Program-made: the position numbers and the translations under genes | Shown here: one piece after another, positions 8,580 to 17,747 of the stretch | Numbering within the stretch: the first letter of the stretch is position 1 | How the letters are laid out: the number at the start of each line of letters is the position of its first letter | Assembly (NCBI RefSeq): GCF_013409745.1 | Contig: NZ_JACCBH010000001.1 | Span: forward strand, 1,922,001 to 1,986,000 | DNA from: Microbacterium pseudoresistens | GTDB lineage: Bacteria > Actinomycetota > Actinomycetes > Actinomycetales > Microbacteriaceae | Direction: 5' to 3' | DNA: 64,000 nucleotides | Notes under the pieces: model-generated | Database searches by the model: none | What the model was told of the DNA's origin: nothing | Seen by the model: only the letters and a program-made list of their open reading frames with translations

Positions 8580-10502
8580 ATGTCGCGACGTCGCCAGGAT
8601 CAGCTCCTCGGGGTGCTGCTGCGCGACGACGCCTGGGTCACGGCGGCGCGTCTGGCCGACGCTCTCGGGGTGACGCCGCGCAGCGTGCGCAGCTACGTGG
8701 CGGCCCTCAACGTCCGCGTTCCCGACGGCGACGCCGTCGAGTCGGGCCCCGCCGGCTACCGCGCGGGTGCGGCCGCGCGCGCCGCGCTGAACGACCGGGA
8801 TGCGTCGGCGTCCACCCCCCGGGCGCGGCTGCATCGGATCGTGCGCGCCCTGCTCGACGACGCCGACGGGCTCGACGTGTACGGCATGGCCGCGACGCTG
8901 CATGTGAGCGAGGCGACGCTGGAGGCCGATCTCGGGCGCGTGCGCGCGCTGCTCGACGGCACGGGGCTGTTCTTGGATCGCGACCGCGAGCGGGTGCGGC
9001 TGCGGGGTCACGAACAGGCGCAGCGTCGGCTTCTGAGCCGTCTCGCGCACGACGAGATGGATTCCGCGGCCTTCCCCGTCGACCCCTTCCGGCTCGCATT
9101 GGAGGGCGGGACCGTGTCGTCGTCGGCCGTCGTGCCGTTCAAGGCGGAGCTCGTCGCCGAGCTCGGCCGGCTCGGCTACTACGTCAACGAGCTCGCGATC
9201 TCGGATGTGCTGCTGCACGTGGCCATCGCCGCGGATCGTGTGGCGGCCGGGCATCCGCTGGAGAGCACCGCCGCCGAGGGCAGCGACGAATGGGGGCCCG
9301 TGGCCGAGGCGATCGGTCGCCTCGCGCAGGAGCATCTCGGTGTCGAGCTCGGCGCGGGGGACCGGGCGCACCTGGCCCGGCTCGTGCTGACCCGGGTGGT
9401 CGCCCCCGGCACCGCCGATCCTGTCGCCGCCGCCCGCGCGGGCCTGGACCCCGAGGTGGAGGATGCCGTGCGCACCGTCGTGGGCCAGGCGGCGTCCGAC
9501 TACGACGTCGATCTCGTCGACGACGCGTTCCTGCTGCGGCTGGCGCTGCACGTGCAGAACCTCAAGCGCAGGGCGAGCGAAGACGCCAGGGCCCGCAACC
9601 CGCTCACGCGCTCGCTCAAGACGGCGTATCCGATGATCTTCGAGGTGGCCGTGTCGGTGGTGAGCGGACTGCACGAGCGTCTGGGGCTGCCCGTCGACGA
9701 CGACGAGATCGCCTACGTCGCGATGCACATCGGCGGCCGCCTCGAGCGCAGTCGCCGCGCGGAATCGCTGCTGACCGCGACGATCGTGTGCCCCGGGTAC
9801 TACGAGCTGCACGAGGTGCTGCGCTCGCGGGTGGACCGTTCGCTGGGGCCCGCGATCGACGTCGTCTCGGTCGTGACCCGCATCGATCCGCAATGGGACG
9901 AGATCGACACCGACCTCGTGCTCAGCACGATCGACCCGGTCGGCGACTCCGACCGTGTCGTGCGCATCCAGCCGTTCCTCACCGAGGGCGACGTCGAGCG
10001 CGTGCAGCAGGCCGCCGCGCGGCTGCGCCGTACCCGTCGGCTGACGCGCCTGCGCGACGAGCTGTCGCGCTATTTCTCCGCCGACGCGTTCCTGTCTCCC
10101 GTGCCCGATGAGGGCGAGGAGGCGATCATCCGGCGGCTGGGCGGGATGCTCGAGGCGGCCGGGCTCATCGGTGAGGACTACGTCCGGAACACGATCCAGC
10201 GCGAGCGGCTGTCTTCGACGGCGTTCAGCGACGCGCTGGCCGTGCCGCACGCCATGCAGATGACCGCGCGGCGGACGGCCATCGCCGTGGGCATCGCCGC
10301 CGGGTCCGTGGCCTGGGGGGCGGGGCGGGTGCAGGTCGTCGCGCTCGCCGCGTTCAGCGAGCAGGATCGCGCGGCGTTCCAGACCGTGTTCGAGCAGCTC
10401 GTCGAGGTGTTCAGCGAGCGCGACAGCGTGCAGCGCATCGTGCGCCGTGCCACCGACTTCGAATCGTTCCTCGACGAACTGGTCGCCGTGATCGACGGCT
10501 GA
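8580..10502 (+). CDS. mtlR: PRD/PTS-domain transcriptional regulator (MtlR-like)
   Basis: A 640-residue multidomain activator. The N-terminus has a DeoR/Mga-like helix-turn-helix (ARLADALGVTPRSVRSYV). Two PTS regulation domains follow, with His in LLHVAIAADR and VAMHIGGRLE. Next comes an EIIB-like domain with Cys in TIVCPGYYELHE, and a C-terminal EIIA-like domain with His in DALAVPHAMQ. Each His or Cys is a likely phosphorylation point by HPr or EII proteins. It is divergent from the mannitol operon, so mannitol-dependent activation of that operon is the likely role. The DNA-binding start argues against an RNA-binding antiterminator. Confidence 0.88.
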   Translation: MSRRRQDQLLGVLLRDDAWVTAARLADALGVTPRSVRSYVAALNVRVPDGDAVESGPAGYRAGAAARAALNDRDASASTPRARLHRIVRALLDDADGLDVYGMAATLHVSEATLEADLGRVRALLDGTGLFLDRDRERVRLRGHEQAQRRLLSRLAHDEMDSAAFPVDPFRLALEGGTVSSSAVVPFKAELVAELGRLGYYVNELAISDVLLHVAIAADRVAAGHPLESTAAEGSDEWGPVAEAIGRLAQEHLGVELGAGDRAHLARLVLTRVVAPGTADPVAAARAGLDPEVEDAVRTVVGQAASDYDVDLVDDAFLLRLALHVQNLKRRASEDARARNPLTRSLKTAYPMIFEVAVSVVSGLHERLGLPVDDDEIAYVAMHIGGRLERSRRAESLLTATIVCPGYYELHEVLRSRVDRSLGPAIDVVSVVTRIDPQWDEIDTDLVLSTIDPVGDSDRVVRIQPFLTEGDVERVQQAAARLRRTRRLTRLRDELSRYFSADAFLSPVPDEGEEAIIRRLGGMLEAAGLIGEDYVRNTIQRERLSSTAFSDALAVPHAMQMTARRTAIAVGIAAGSVAWGAGRVQVVALAAFSEQDRAAFQTVFEQLVEVFSERDSVQRIVRRATDFESFLDELVAVIDG

Positions 10503-10514
10503 TGTGATCTCCGA

Positions 10515-10784
10515 TCAGGGAGCGTCGGGCGCGGACAGCACGGCGGTGAGGGCATCCAACAGGGTCTCGGCGCGGGGGGAGTCCGCCGTGCTCAGCACCA
10601 CCTCGTCGCCCTGGCCGAGAGCGAGCTCCATGACGGCGAGGATGCTGGCGAGTTCCACCTCGACGCCGTCTGCGGTGGTGAGGGTCACCGGGGCGCCGTA
10701 GGCGGTCGTGAGACGGACGAGTTCGGCCACGGGACGCGCGTGCATGCCGTCGGCCGCATGGATCGTCACGGTCCGGCGCGGCAT
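10515..10784 (-). CDS. Second HPr-family protein
   Basis: An 89-residue HPr paralogue with the phosphorylatable His at about residue 15 (DGMHARPVAEL) and a Ser in ELASILAVMELA. It is convergent with the PRD regulator, with only 12 bp between the two stops, and is not fused to other PTS domains. It could be a specialised HPr for another PTS or a regulatory variant. The frame extends far upstream, but the HPr fold begins at this ATG. Confidence 0.88.
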   Translation of the reverse strand: MPRRTVTIHAADGMHARPVAELVRLTTAYGAPVTLTTADGVEVELASILAVMELALGQGDEVVLSTADSPRAETLLDALTAVLSAPDAP

Positions 10785-10804
10785 GTCAGCGATGCTATCG
10801 GCGA

Positions 10805-11548
10805 TCAGGCGGTGAGGGCGAGGATGCCCCGCACGAGCACGACGACGGTTCCCGCCCACGCGCACCACAGCATCGCTGCGCGCGCGAATGCGATGGGCAC
10901 CCGCCGCACGAGCGCGGCGCCGAGCAGCGACCCGGCCGCAGTGCACACGGCGAGGATCGAGACGTCGACGGGAGAGGACTCCGGCAGCCCCCGCAGCAGC
11001 ACTGACACGACGCCGAAGACGAGGAAGATCACCTGCGCGCTCGCCGCGAACCGGCGCTGATCCCAGCGGTCGCCCATCGCGAACGCGGCCAGCGGAGGGC
11101 CCGACAGACCGCTGGAGGCGTGCATGAATCCTGCGGCGGCGCCCGCGGCGAGCGCCCCGGTTCGGCCGTGCAGCGCGCGGGCGGCGATCGCTCCCAGCCG
11201 CGGCGCGAGCAGCGCCATGATCGCCATCGCCGCGATGAGCAGGAGCAGCGCCGGCTCGGGCAGCATCCGCGACACCAGCGCGCCCAGCGGCGCGGCGATC
11301 AGACCCGCGGCGAGCAGCCAGGTCGCACGCCGCCAGTCGACGTCTCGCCAGGCCGAGGGGATGGCCGTGGCCGCCGCGATGACCGCGAGCAGCACGGCGA
11401 GGGTCACCCCCTCGACGGCGCCGTAGACGAGCACGACGGGGCCGAGCAGCACGAGCACGAACGCGAGCCCCGTGATCCGCTGGATCACCGCCGCGATCAC
11501 CGTGCTCAGGCCGACGACGACCAGGAGCAGGATCGGCGTGCTCAGCAC
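10805..11548 (-). CDS. TSUP family (TauE/SafE) membrane transporter
   Basis: A 247-residue, highly hydrophobic protein with about eight membrane segments in two repeats. Each repeat has a polar loop, the second carrying GFMHASSGLSGPPLA, the family hallmark. TSUP proteins export or import sulfite, sulfoacetate or other organosulfonates, but substrates are poorly predictable. It starts with GTG and follows the phosphohexomutase by about 40 bp on the same strand. Nothing nearby points to sulfur metabolism. Confidence 0.75.
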   Translation of the reverse strand: MLSTPILLLVVVGLSTVIAAVIQRITGLAFVLVLLGPVVLVYGAVEGVTLAVLLAVIAAATAIPSAWRDVDWRRATWLLAAGLIAAPLGALVSRMLPEPALLLLIAAMAIMALLAPRLGAIAARALHGRTGALAAGAAAGFMHASSGLSGPPLAAFAMGDRWDQRRFAASAQVIFLVFGVVSVLLRGLPESSPVDVSILAVCTAAGSLLGAALVRRVPIAFARAAMLWCAWAGTVVVLVRGILALTA

Positions 11549-11589
11549 CGATGCGCCCAGAGCAACCGTTGTGCCCAGAACAGACGCGC

Positions 11590-13320
11590 TCAGGATCGTT
11601 CGTCCAACAGCGCGCGTGCGCCGGCCTCGACGTCGGCGATCCGTTCGGCCGCCTGTTCTGGGGTCTCGCCCCGGGCATCCAGATACACCTTGAGCTTCGG
11701 CTCCGTGCCGCTGGGGCGCACGATCACGCGCGTGCCGCCGGCGAGACGGTAGCGCAGCACGTCTCCCGACGGGGCGCCCGGCGGCGCCTGCAGCAGATCG
11801 TCGACGGCCTCGACGGCGAGCGACCCGATCCGCGCGGGAGGCATCGTGCGCAGCGACAGCATCAGCGCGTCGATCACGCCGAGGTCATCGACGCGGATCG
11901 AGACCTGGCCGCTCGCGAAGTGGCCGCATGCATCGCCCAGTTCGCGGAGCAGGGTCGAGAGCGACTCGCCGCGCTCGCGGGCCTCGGCCGCCAGGCCCAG
12001 CAGGGCGACGGCGGCGGAGATGCCGTCCTTGTCGCGGATGGTGCCCGGATTCACGAGGTAGCCGAGGGCCTCCTCGTAGCCGAACACGATCGAGGGGGCA
12101 CGGGAGATCCACTTGAAACCGGTGAGGGTCTCGTGCGCGTCGAGGCCGTAGTGCTGCGCGATGGCGGCGAGCCCCGGCGAGGAGACCAGCGAGCACGCCA
12201 GCGAGGCGCCGGGCAGGGCCGCCGGGTTCTCGGCGCGCGCCGCCTGCACGGCGCGGGCCGCGCGCCAGCCCAGGAGCAGCCCCACCTCGTTGCCGGTGAG
12301 CCGGCGCCAGCCGCCCTCGGCGGAGGCGTCGGGAACGGCCACGGCGAGCCGATCGGCATCCGGGTCGTTCGCGATCACGAGCTCGGCGTCCACGGCGCGA
12401 GCACGGGCGAAGGCGAGATCCATCGCCCCGGGCTCCTCGGGATTGGGGAAGGCGACGGTGCGGAAGGTCGGATCCGGCTGCCGCTGCTCCTCGACCATGC
12501 GCGGCGCCGGGTACCCGGCGGACTCGACGACGCGGGCGAAGGTCTCGGCGCCCACGCCGTGCATCGCCGTGTAGACCCAGCGCAGGCCCGCGGCGGCGGC
12601 AGGCGCGGGCGCGACTGCTGCGGTGGCCGCGATGTAGGCGGAGACCACCTCTTCCGGGGCGATCTCGTAACCGGTGTCGCGGGGGAGGAGCCCGATGTCG
12701 CCGGCATCCGCCACGCGCTCGATGTGCGCCGCGATCTGCGCATCCGCCGGCGAGACGATCTGCGACCCCTCATCGGCACCGCCGAGGTACACCTTGTAGC
12801 CGTTGTCGTTCGGCGGATTGTGGCTCGCGGTCACCATGACACCGGCCTCGACGCCGAGATGGCGCACCGCGAAGGCGAGCACCGGTGTGGGCAGCAGGCG
12901 CGGCAGGAGGATGGCGCGCAGCCCCGCACCGGCGAAGATCTCGGCGGAGTCCTGGGCGAACCGCTGCGAGTTGCGACGGCCGTCGTAGCCGATCACGACC
13001 GCGGGGCGGGACCCGTGTGCGCGCTCGCGCAGGAACGCCGCGAAACCTGCGGCGGCCTGCGCGACGAGCACCCGGTTCATCCGGTTGCTGCCCGCGCCCA
13101 GCTCGCCGCGCAGCCCCGCGGTGCCGAACGCGAGCCGGGTGCCGAAGCGGTCCTCCAGGTCGGCCAGCGCGGCCCGGTCTCCCGCGGCGGCGCGGGTGAT
13201 GATCCCGGCGAGCTCGTCGCGGGTCTGCGGGTCGGGATCCTGCCGCAGCCAGGAGCGGGCCTGCTGCAGACGGTCGGCCGCATCGACGGCGGGCGCGGCG
13301 TCCGCCGCGGGGGTGCTCAC
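11590..13320 (-). CDS. Phosphomannomutase/phosphoglucomutase
   Basis: A 576-residue alpha-D-phosphohexomutase that interconverts hexose-1- and hexose-6-phosphates. It has the phosphoserine loop VTASHNPPNDNG, the metal-binding loop ANDPDADRLAVA, the sugar-specificity loop GYEEALGY and the phosphate-binding RPSGTEPKLKVY near the C-terminus. The length fits the long PGM2/PgcA type rather than the ~460-residue ManB type. The GTG at 13320 overlaps the stop of the PNP gene, pairing it with ribose-1-phosphate production, so phosphopentomutase-like activity is also possible. Confidence 0.9.
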   Translation of the reverse strand: MSTPAADAAPAVDAADRLQQARSWLRQDPDPQTRDELAGIITRAAAGDRAALADLEDRFGTRLAFGTAGLRGELGAGSNRMNRVLVAQAAAGFAAFLRERAHGSRPAVVIGYDGRRNSQRFAQDSAEIFAGAGLRAILLPRLLPTPVLAFAVRHLGVEAGVMVTASHNPPNDNGYKVYLGGADEGSQIVSPADAQIAAHIERVADAGDIGLLPRDTGYEIAPEEVVSAYIAATAAVAPAPAAAAGLRWVYTAMHGVGAETFARVVESAGYPAPRMVEEQRQPDPTFRTVAFPNPEEPGAMDLAFARARAVDAELVIANDPDADRLAVAVPDASAEGGWRRLTGNEVGLLLGWRAARAVQAARAENPAALPGASLACSLVSSPGLAAIAQHYGLDAHETLTGFKWISRAPSIVFGYEEALGYLVNPGTIRDKDGISAAVALLGLAAEARERGESLSTLLRELGDACGHFASGQVSIRVDDLGVIDALMLSLRTMPPARIGSLAVEAVDDLLQAPPGAPSGDVLRYRLAGGTRVIVRPSGTEPKLKVYLDARGETPEQAAERIADVEAGARALLDERS

Positions 13321-14150
13321 AGCTCGCCGATCACGCGGGCGAGCAGAGACGAGATCACCGGCTCGGCCTCACGGCCCGCGGCGATCACCTCCTCGTGGCT
13401 GAGCGGGGTCGGCTGGATGCCCGCGGCGAGGTTCGTGATGAGCGAGAACCCGAGCACCTCCATGCCCGCCTCGCGCGCCGCGATGGCCTCCAGCGCCGTG
13501 CTCATGCCGACGATGTCGCCGCCCATCGTCCGCGCCATCCGCACCTCGGCCGGGGTCTCGTAGTGCGGGCCGCGGAACTGCACGTACACGCCCTCGTCGA
13601 GCGACGGGTCGATCGTGCGGGCGAGCTCGCGCAGTCGGCGGCTGTAGAGGTCGGTGAGGTCGACGAAGGTCGCCCCCTCCAGCGGAGAGTCGGCGGTGAG
13701 GTTGAGGTGATCGGCGATGAGCACCGGCTGCCCGGCGCGCCACGTCTCGCGGATGCCGCCCGCGCCGTTGGTGAGCACCATCGTCTGCACGCCGGCGGCG
13801 GCGGCCGTGCGCACGCTGTGCACGACGCGGCGCACCCCGTGGCCCTCGTAGTAGTGCGTACGCGCGCCGATGATCAGCACGTTCCTGCCGCCGGGCGTGC
13901 GGATGCTCCGCAGCGTGCCGACGTGGCCCTCCAGAGCGGGCTTGGAGAAGCCGGTGACCTCGGTCGCGGGGATGGTCGCGACGGTCTCGCCGATCAGCTC
14001 GGCGGCCTTGCCCCAGCCCGAGCCGAGGGTGACGGCGATGTCGTGCTGCTCGACGCCGGTCAGGCGGCGGATGTCGGCCGCCGCCGCGCGGGCGATCGCG
14101 AACGGATCGGCGTCGGGGGCGTCGAGGGGGTTGTCCTGGATCTCGTGCAT
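13317..14150 (-). CDS. punA: Purine nucleoside phosphorylase (trimeric type)
   Basis: A 277-residue PNP that splits inosine or guanosine with phosphate to free base and ribose-1-phosphate. Diagnostic motifs are VTLGSGWGKAAELIG for phosphate binding, HYYEGHG, LTNGAGG, GPHYETPAEVRM and the base-binding Asn in SLITNLAAG. Length and motifs fit the trimeric class rather than hexameric DeoD. It is first in a two-gene unit with the phosphohexomutase, which can take up ribose-1-phosphate, and is divergent from the lpdA-like gene. Confidence 0.93.
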   Translation of the reverse strand: MHEIQDNPLDAPDADPFAIARAAAADIRRLTGVEQHDIAVTLGSGWGKAAELIGETVATIPATEVTGFSKPALEGHVGTLRSIRTPGGRNVLIIGARTHYYEGHGVRRVVHSVRTAAAAGVQTMVLTNGAGGIRETWRAGQPVLIADHLNLTADSPLEGATFVDLTDLYSRRLRELARTIDPSLDEGVYVQFRGPHYETPAEVRMARTMGGDIVGMSTALEAIAAREAGMEVLGFSLITNLAAGIQPTPLSHEEVIAAGREAEPVISSLLARVIGEL

Positions 14151-14208
14151 GCACCCACTCTAGGAACCCTGCATATGCGGAAGCCAGATGTGCGGGAGAA
14201 TGGAGATC

Positions 14209-15648
14209 ATGTCGCCCAACCCCTTCGCGAACAGGCAGCGCGTCGCCGTCCTCGGCGGCGGCCCCGGTGGTTACGAGGCGGCGCTCGCCGCAGCTCAGCT
14301 CGGTGCCGAGGTGACCCTCGTGGAGCGGGTCGGGGTGGGCGGATCGGCGGTGCTGACCGATGTGGTTCCGTCGAAGAGCCTCATCGCCACGGCGGATGCG
14401 GCCGTCGCGATCGCCGAGGCGTCGGACCTCGGCGTGCAGTTCTACGCCAAGGGCGACAAGGACCGCCCGCTCAAGCCCGAGGTGGCCATCAACCTCGCCG
14501 CCGTCAACAAGCGCCTCCTCGCCCTCGCCCGCCAGCAGTCCGACGACATGCGCACGGCGCTCGCCGATGCGGGGGTGCGCATCCTCTCCGGCCAGGGGCG
14601 CCTGGACGGACCGGGGGCGATCGTTGTGGCGACCGACGACGGCGGCACCGACTTCGACCGGATCGAAGCCGACACGGTCGTCGTGGCCGTGGGGGCGTCT
14701 CCGCGCGAGCTGGACTCGGCCAAGCCCGACGGCAAGCGCATCCTCACCTGGACCCAGCTGTACGACATGCGTGCGCTCCCGGAGCACCTCATCGTGGTCG
14801 GCTCCGGTGTCACCGGCGCCGAGTTCGCGTCGGCCTACATGAACCTGGGCGCGAAGGTCACGCTCATCTCCAGCCGCGACCAGGTGCTGCCCGGCGAAGA
14901 TGAGGATGCCGCGAAGGTGCTCGAGAAGGTCTTCACGCGCGGCGGCATGCAGGTGCTGTCGAAGTCCCGCGCCCAATCGGTCGAGGTGGTCGCAGGCGGT
15001 GTGCTCGTCACGCTGTCGGACGGACGAACGGTCGAGGGCAGCCACTGCCTCATGGCGGTGGGATCCATCCCCAACACGGCGGGGATCGGGCTCGAGGAGG
15101 CCGGCGTCGAGCTCACCGGCTCCGGGCACATCCGCGTCAACCGCGTCGCGCGCACCTCGGTGTCCGGCGTGTACGCCGTCGGGGACTGCACCGACTTCTT
15201 CCCCCTCGCCTCGGTGGCGTCGATGCAGGGGCGCACGGCGGTCTTCCATGCCCTCGGCGACATCGTCATCCCGCTGGATCAGCGCAAGATCACGGCGAAC
15301 ATCTTCACCGCGCCCGAGATCGCGACGATCGGCATGGGTGAGAAGGACATCGCCGACGGCACCGTCGACGGCTTCGTGTACAAGCTGCCGCTCGCCGCCA
15401 ACCCGCGCGCGAAGATGATGGGCATCAAAGACGGCTTCGTCAAGCTCATCGCCCAGAAGGGCTCGGGAACGGTCGTCGGCGGCGTGATCGTCGCGCCCAA
15501 GGCCTCCGAGCTCATCTATCCGATCGCCCTCGCCGTCGAGCGCCGCCTCACCGCCGATCAGGTCTCGAGGGTGTTCGCCGCGTATCCGTCGCTCTCGGGC
15601 AGCATCACGGATGCCACCAGGGCGATGCACCTCATGAACATCTCCTGA
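14209..15648 (+). CDS. lpdA: LpdA-type NAD(P)H-quinone reductase
   Basis: A 479-residue member of the dihydrolipoamide-dehydrogenase superfamily with FAD motif LGGGPGGYEAA and NAD motif VGSGVTGAEFA. In place of the redox CysX4Cys it reads GVGGSAVLTDVVPSKS, so it cannot work through a disulfide. This matches mycobacterial LpdA (Rv3303c-type) quinone reductases. A GVYAVGDCTD FAD site and a C-terminal dimerisation domain are present. ATG 14209 is preferred to upstream starts because GGGAGA sits at a proper distance from it. Confidence 0.88.
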   Translation: MSPNPFANRQRVAVLGGGPGGYEAALAAAQLGAEVTLVERVGVGGSAVLTDVVPSKSLIATADAAVAIAEASDLGVQFYAKGDKDRPLKPEVAINLAAVNKRLLALARQQSDDMRTALADAGVRILSGQGRLDGPGAIVVATDDGGTDFDRIEADTVVVAVGASPRELDSAKPDGKRILTWTQLYDMRALPEHLIVVGSGVTGAEFASAYMNLGAKVTLISSRDQVLPGEDEDAAKVLEKVFTRGGMQVLSKSRAQSVEVVAGGVLVTLSDGRTVEGSHCLMAVGSIPNTAGIGLEEAGVELTGSGHIRVNRVARTSVSGVYAVGDCTDFFPLASVASMQGRTAVFHALGDIVIPLDQRKITANIFTAPEIATIGMGEKDIADGTVDGFVYKLPLAANPRAKMMGIKDGFVKLIAQKGSGTVVGGVIVAPKASELIYPIALAVERRLTADQVSRVFAAYPSLSGSITDATRAMHLMNIS

Positions 15649-15675
15649 TCTGCTGAGGGGCGATCCTTCCGGACG

Positions 15676-17685
15676 TCAGAACCGGCGACCGCCGGAGCGC
15701 CCGGACGAGCGACTGCCGCCGGAGGAGCGACTCGACGACGAGCGCGACGAGGAGCGACTCGACGAGCGGTGCGAGCCTCCTCCCCAGGAGTGCGACGAGG
15801 AGGAACCGCCCCACCCGGAGGAGGAACCCCCGCCTCCGCCGCTCATGCCCATGGCGCCGAACAGTGCGCCCAGCAGCACGCCGCCGACCGTGAACAGGAC
15901 CACCGGGGCGAAGCTCATGTCCTCCCGCAAGATGCCGAGCGAGCCGAACAGGCCCACGACGCCTCCGCTGAGGGCTCCCGTGCCGGCGCGCGCGCCCGTC
16001 GACGGCCCGTCGTCCTCATAGGCGTAGCTGCGCACCGGCGCCTGCCGGCGGGGGAATCTCGACGGGCTCGTCGTCGTGCTCGATGTCCCGGTGCTCGATG
16101 TCCTCGTGCTCGATGTCGCCGTGCCGCCCACGAGGGCGGACACCTCGGCGGCGAGCGTCCGGCTGCGCTGCGCGTGAGCCGCGGCGGAATCCGCATCGGT
16201 GTCCTTGGCGCTCATCGCCTGCCGCAGCTCGTCCTGTGCGAGGCGGAGCTTGCCCAGCGTCTGCGCCGTGAACTCTCCCGGCCGGGCGGCGATCGAGCTC
16301 TCGGCCAGCCTCACGGCGGATGCGGCGTCGTCGATCGCCCGGTTGCCTGTCGTCGCATACGACGCCGATGTGGACGCGGACACGGAAGCCGGGGTGGCGG
16401 TGGAAGCCGGGTCGCCGGGTGCGGCGAGGATCTCGGCCTGCGCCGCGACGGCGGCGTGCAGCTCTGCGATCTCGGCGAAGTCGCGCTCGGCCTCGTGCGT
16501 CGCCTGCCGCACCACCGTCGGCCGTCCACGATGCACGGCGTCCTCCACGAGCACGATCTGCTCGTCGGCGTGCGCGAGCCTGCGGCCGATCTCGGAGTCG
16601 TTGTCGGCGACGGCGGCGATCTGCGCCGCGGGGAACGATGCGCGCAGCGTCGCGATCCGCTCGGCGGCCGACTCCTGAAGCGTTTCGGCGTTGGCGCGAC
16701 CGGTGCGCAGGCGCTCGAGGGTGGCGGGTGCGTCCTTCGACAGCGCGCGCAGGGCCTGGAGGCGTTTGCTGCGCGCGTCGAGATCCTTGTTCACCTGCGT
16801 GCACGCGGCGAGGATCTCGTTCGTCCAGGCACGGGTGTCGGCGGTCGTGTCGGGCTCGGAGTCTTCGAGCAGCCGCTGGCGCTCGAAGGCGTGACCCAGC
16901 TGCGCGCGCCCCGCGGTGAGCACCTCGGTGAACTCGCGCGTCGCCTCCTCGCCGAACTCGGCGGTCACGAAGCCCAGCTCCTGCTCACTCGTGCGCAGCG
17001 CCTCGTCGGTGCGCACCAGAGCGATCGACGCGCGTCTCTTCTGTCCCTCGAGCGTGCGCAGCTCTTGGGCGCGCGCCGCCCGGCGACGGGCGTACAGCAC
17101 GAGCTGCACGATGATGAAGATCACCAGCGCTGCACCGGCGACGATCAGCGCCCACACCCACCACGGCAGCGGCACCTTGTCGAACTCGTCGACGAGATAG
17201 TCCACGCCGCCCGCCCAGTCGTCGTCGGCGAAGTAGCGCGAGCCCACCTGCTCCTCGAGGTCGAGCACGCGCGATTCGGAGAGAGGACCGGCGGCCACGT
17301 CTCCGCCGCCGTACTCGGCCGAGATCGCCAGGGCGCGACCATCGGTGGCGACGGCCAGCAGGTACTGGTCACTGGCGAGATTGCTGAGCTGCGCCGCCGC
17401 ATCCGCCCATTGCAGCGCGTTGGACGGAGACGTGAACTCGTCGACGAACACGACGAACAGCTCCGGACGGTCATCCGTCTTCGCCAGTGCGTCGAGCCGC
17501 TCCTCGAGCCGGCGCTCCTCGGCGGACGAGAGCACATCGGACGCGTCGGTGAGGTGGCCGGGACCCAGCCGATCCGGATCCGTGGCGCTCGCCGCCGGGG
17601 CCAGCGCGAGCAGCCCCGTCACCGCGAGAGCCGCTGCCGCGCACAGCGCGGCCGCCCTCGACCTCCGGTCGTTCTTCGTCGTCAT
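15676..17685 (-). CDS. TPM-domain membrane protein with Ser/Gly-rich tail
   Basis: A protein of about 669 residues. It has an N-terminal signal sequence (AAALAVTGLLALAPAASA), an extracytoplasmic TPM domain (about residues 40-170; 'DASDVLSSAEERRLEERL'), one transmembrane helix (WALIVAGAALVIFIIVQ), a long cytosolic helical region of about 300 residues with coiled-coil character, and then two hydrophobic segments. It ends in a Ser/Gly/Trp-rich, low-complexity tail finishing in GGRRF. TPM domains are linked to photosystem repair and acid phosphatase activity elsewhere; the actinobacterial role is unknown. A start five codons further upstream is also possible. Confidence 0.8.
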   Translation of the reverse strand: MTTKNDRRSRAAALCAAAALAVTGLLALAPAASATDPDRLGPGHLTDASDVLSSAEERRLEERLDALAKTDDRPELFVVFVDEFTSPSNALQWADAAAQLSNLASDQYLLAVATDGRALAISAEYGGGDVAAGPLSESRVLDLEEQVGSRYFADDDWAGGVDYLVDEFDKVPLPWWVWALIVAGAALVIFIIVQLVLYARRRAARAQELRTLEGQKRRASIALVRTDEALRTSEQELGFVTAEFGEEATREFTEVLTAGRAQLGHAFERQRLLEDSEPDTTADTRAWTNEILAACTQVNKDLDARSKRLQALRALSKDAPATLERLRTGRANAETLQESAAERIATLRASFPAAQIAAVADNDSEIGRRLAHADEQIVLVEDAVHRGRPTVVRQATHEAERDFAEIAELHAAVAAQAEILAAPGDPASTATPASVSASTSASYATTGNRAIDDAASAVRLAESSIAARPGEFTAQTLGKLRLAQDELRQAMSAKDTDADSAAAHAQRSRTLAAEVSALVGGTATSSTRTSSTGTSSTTTSPSRFPRRQAPVRSYAYEDDGPSTGARAGTGALSGGVVGLFGSLGILREDMSFAPVVLFTVGGVLLGALFGAMGMSGGGGGSSSGWGGSSSSHSWGGGSHRSSSRSSSRSSSSRSSGGSRSSGRSGGRRF

Positions 17686-17747
17686 CGATACCCCCGTCAT
17701 CGATTCGCGGCGACCGCTGCGCCGTCGCAGCGGTTCAGCTGACCAGT

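Noticed and set aside
14209..15648. lpdA-like gene as a true dihydrolipoamide dehydrogenase
   Set aside because: The redox-active Cys pair is absent, which fits the quinone-reductase subgroup instead.
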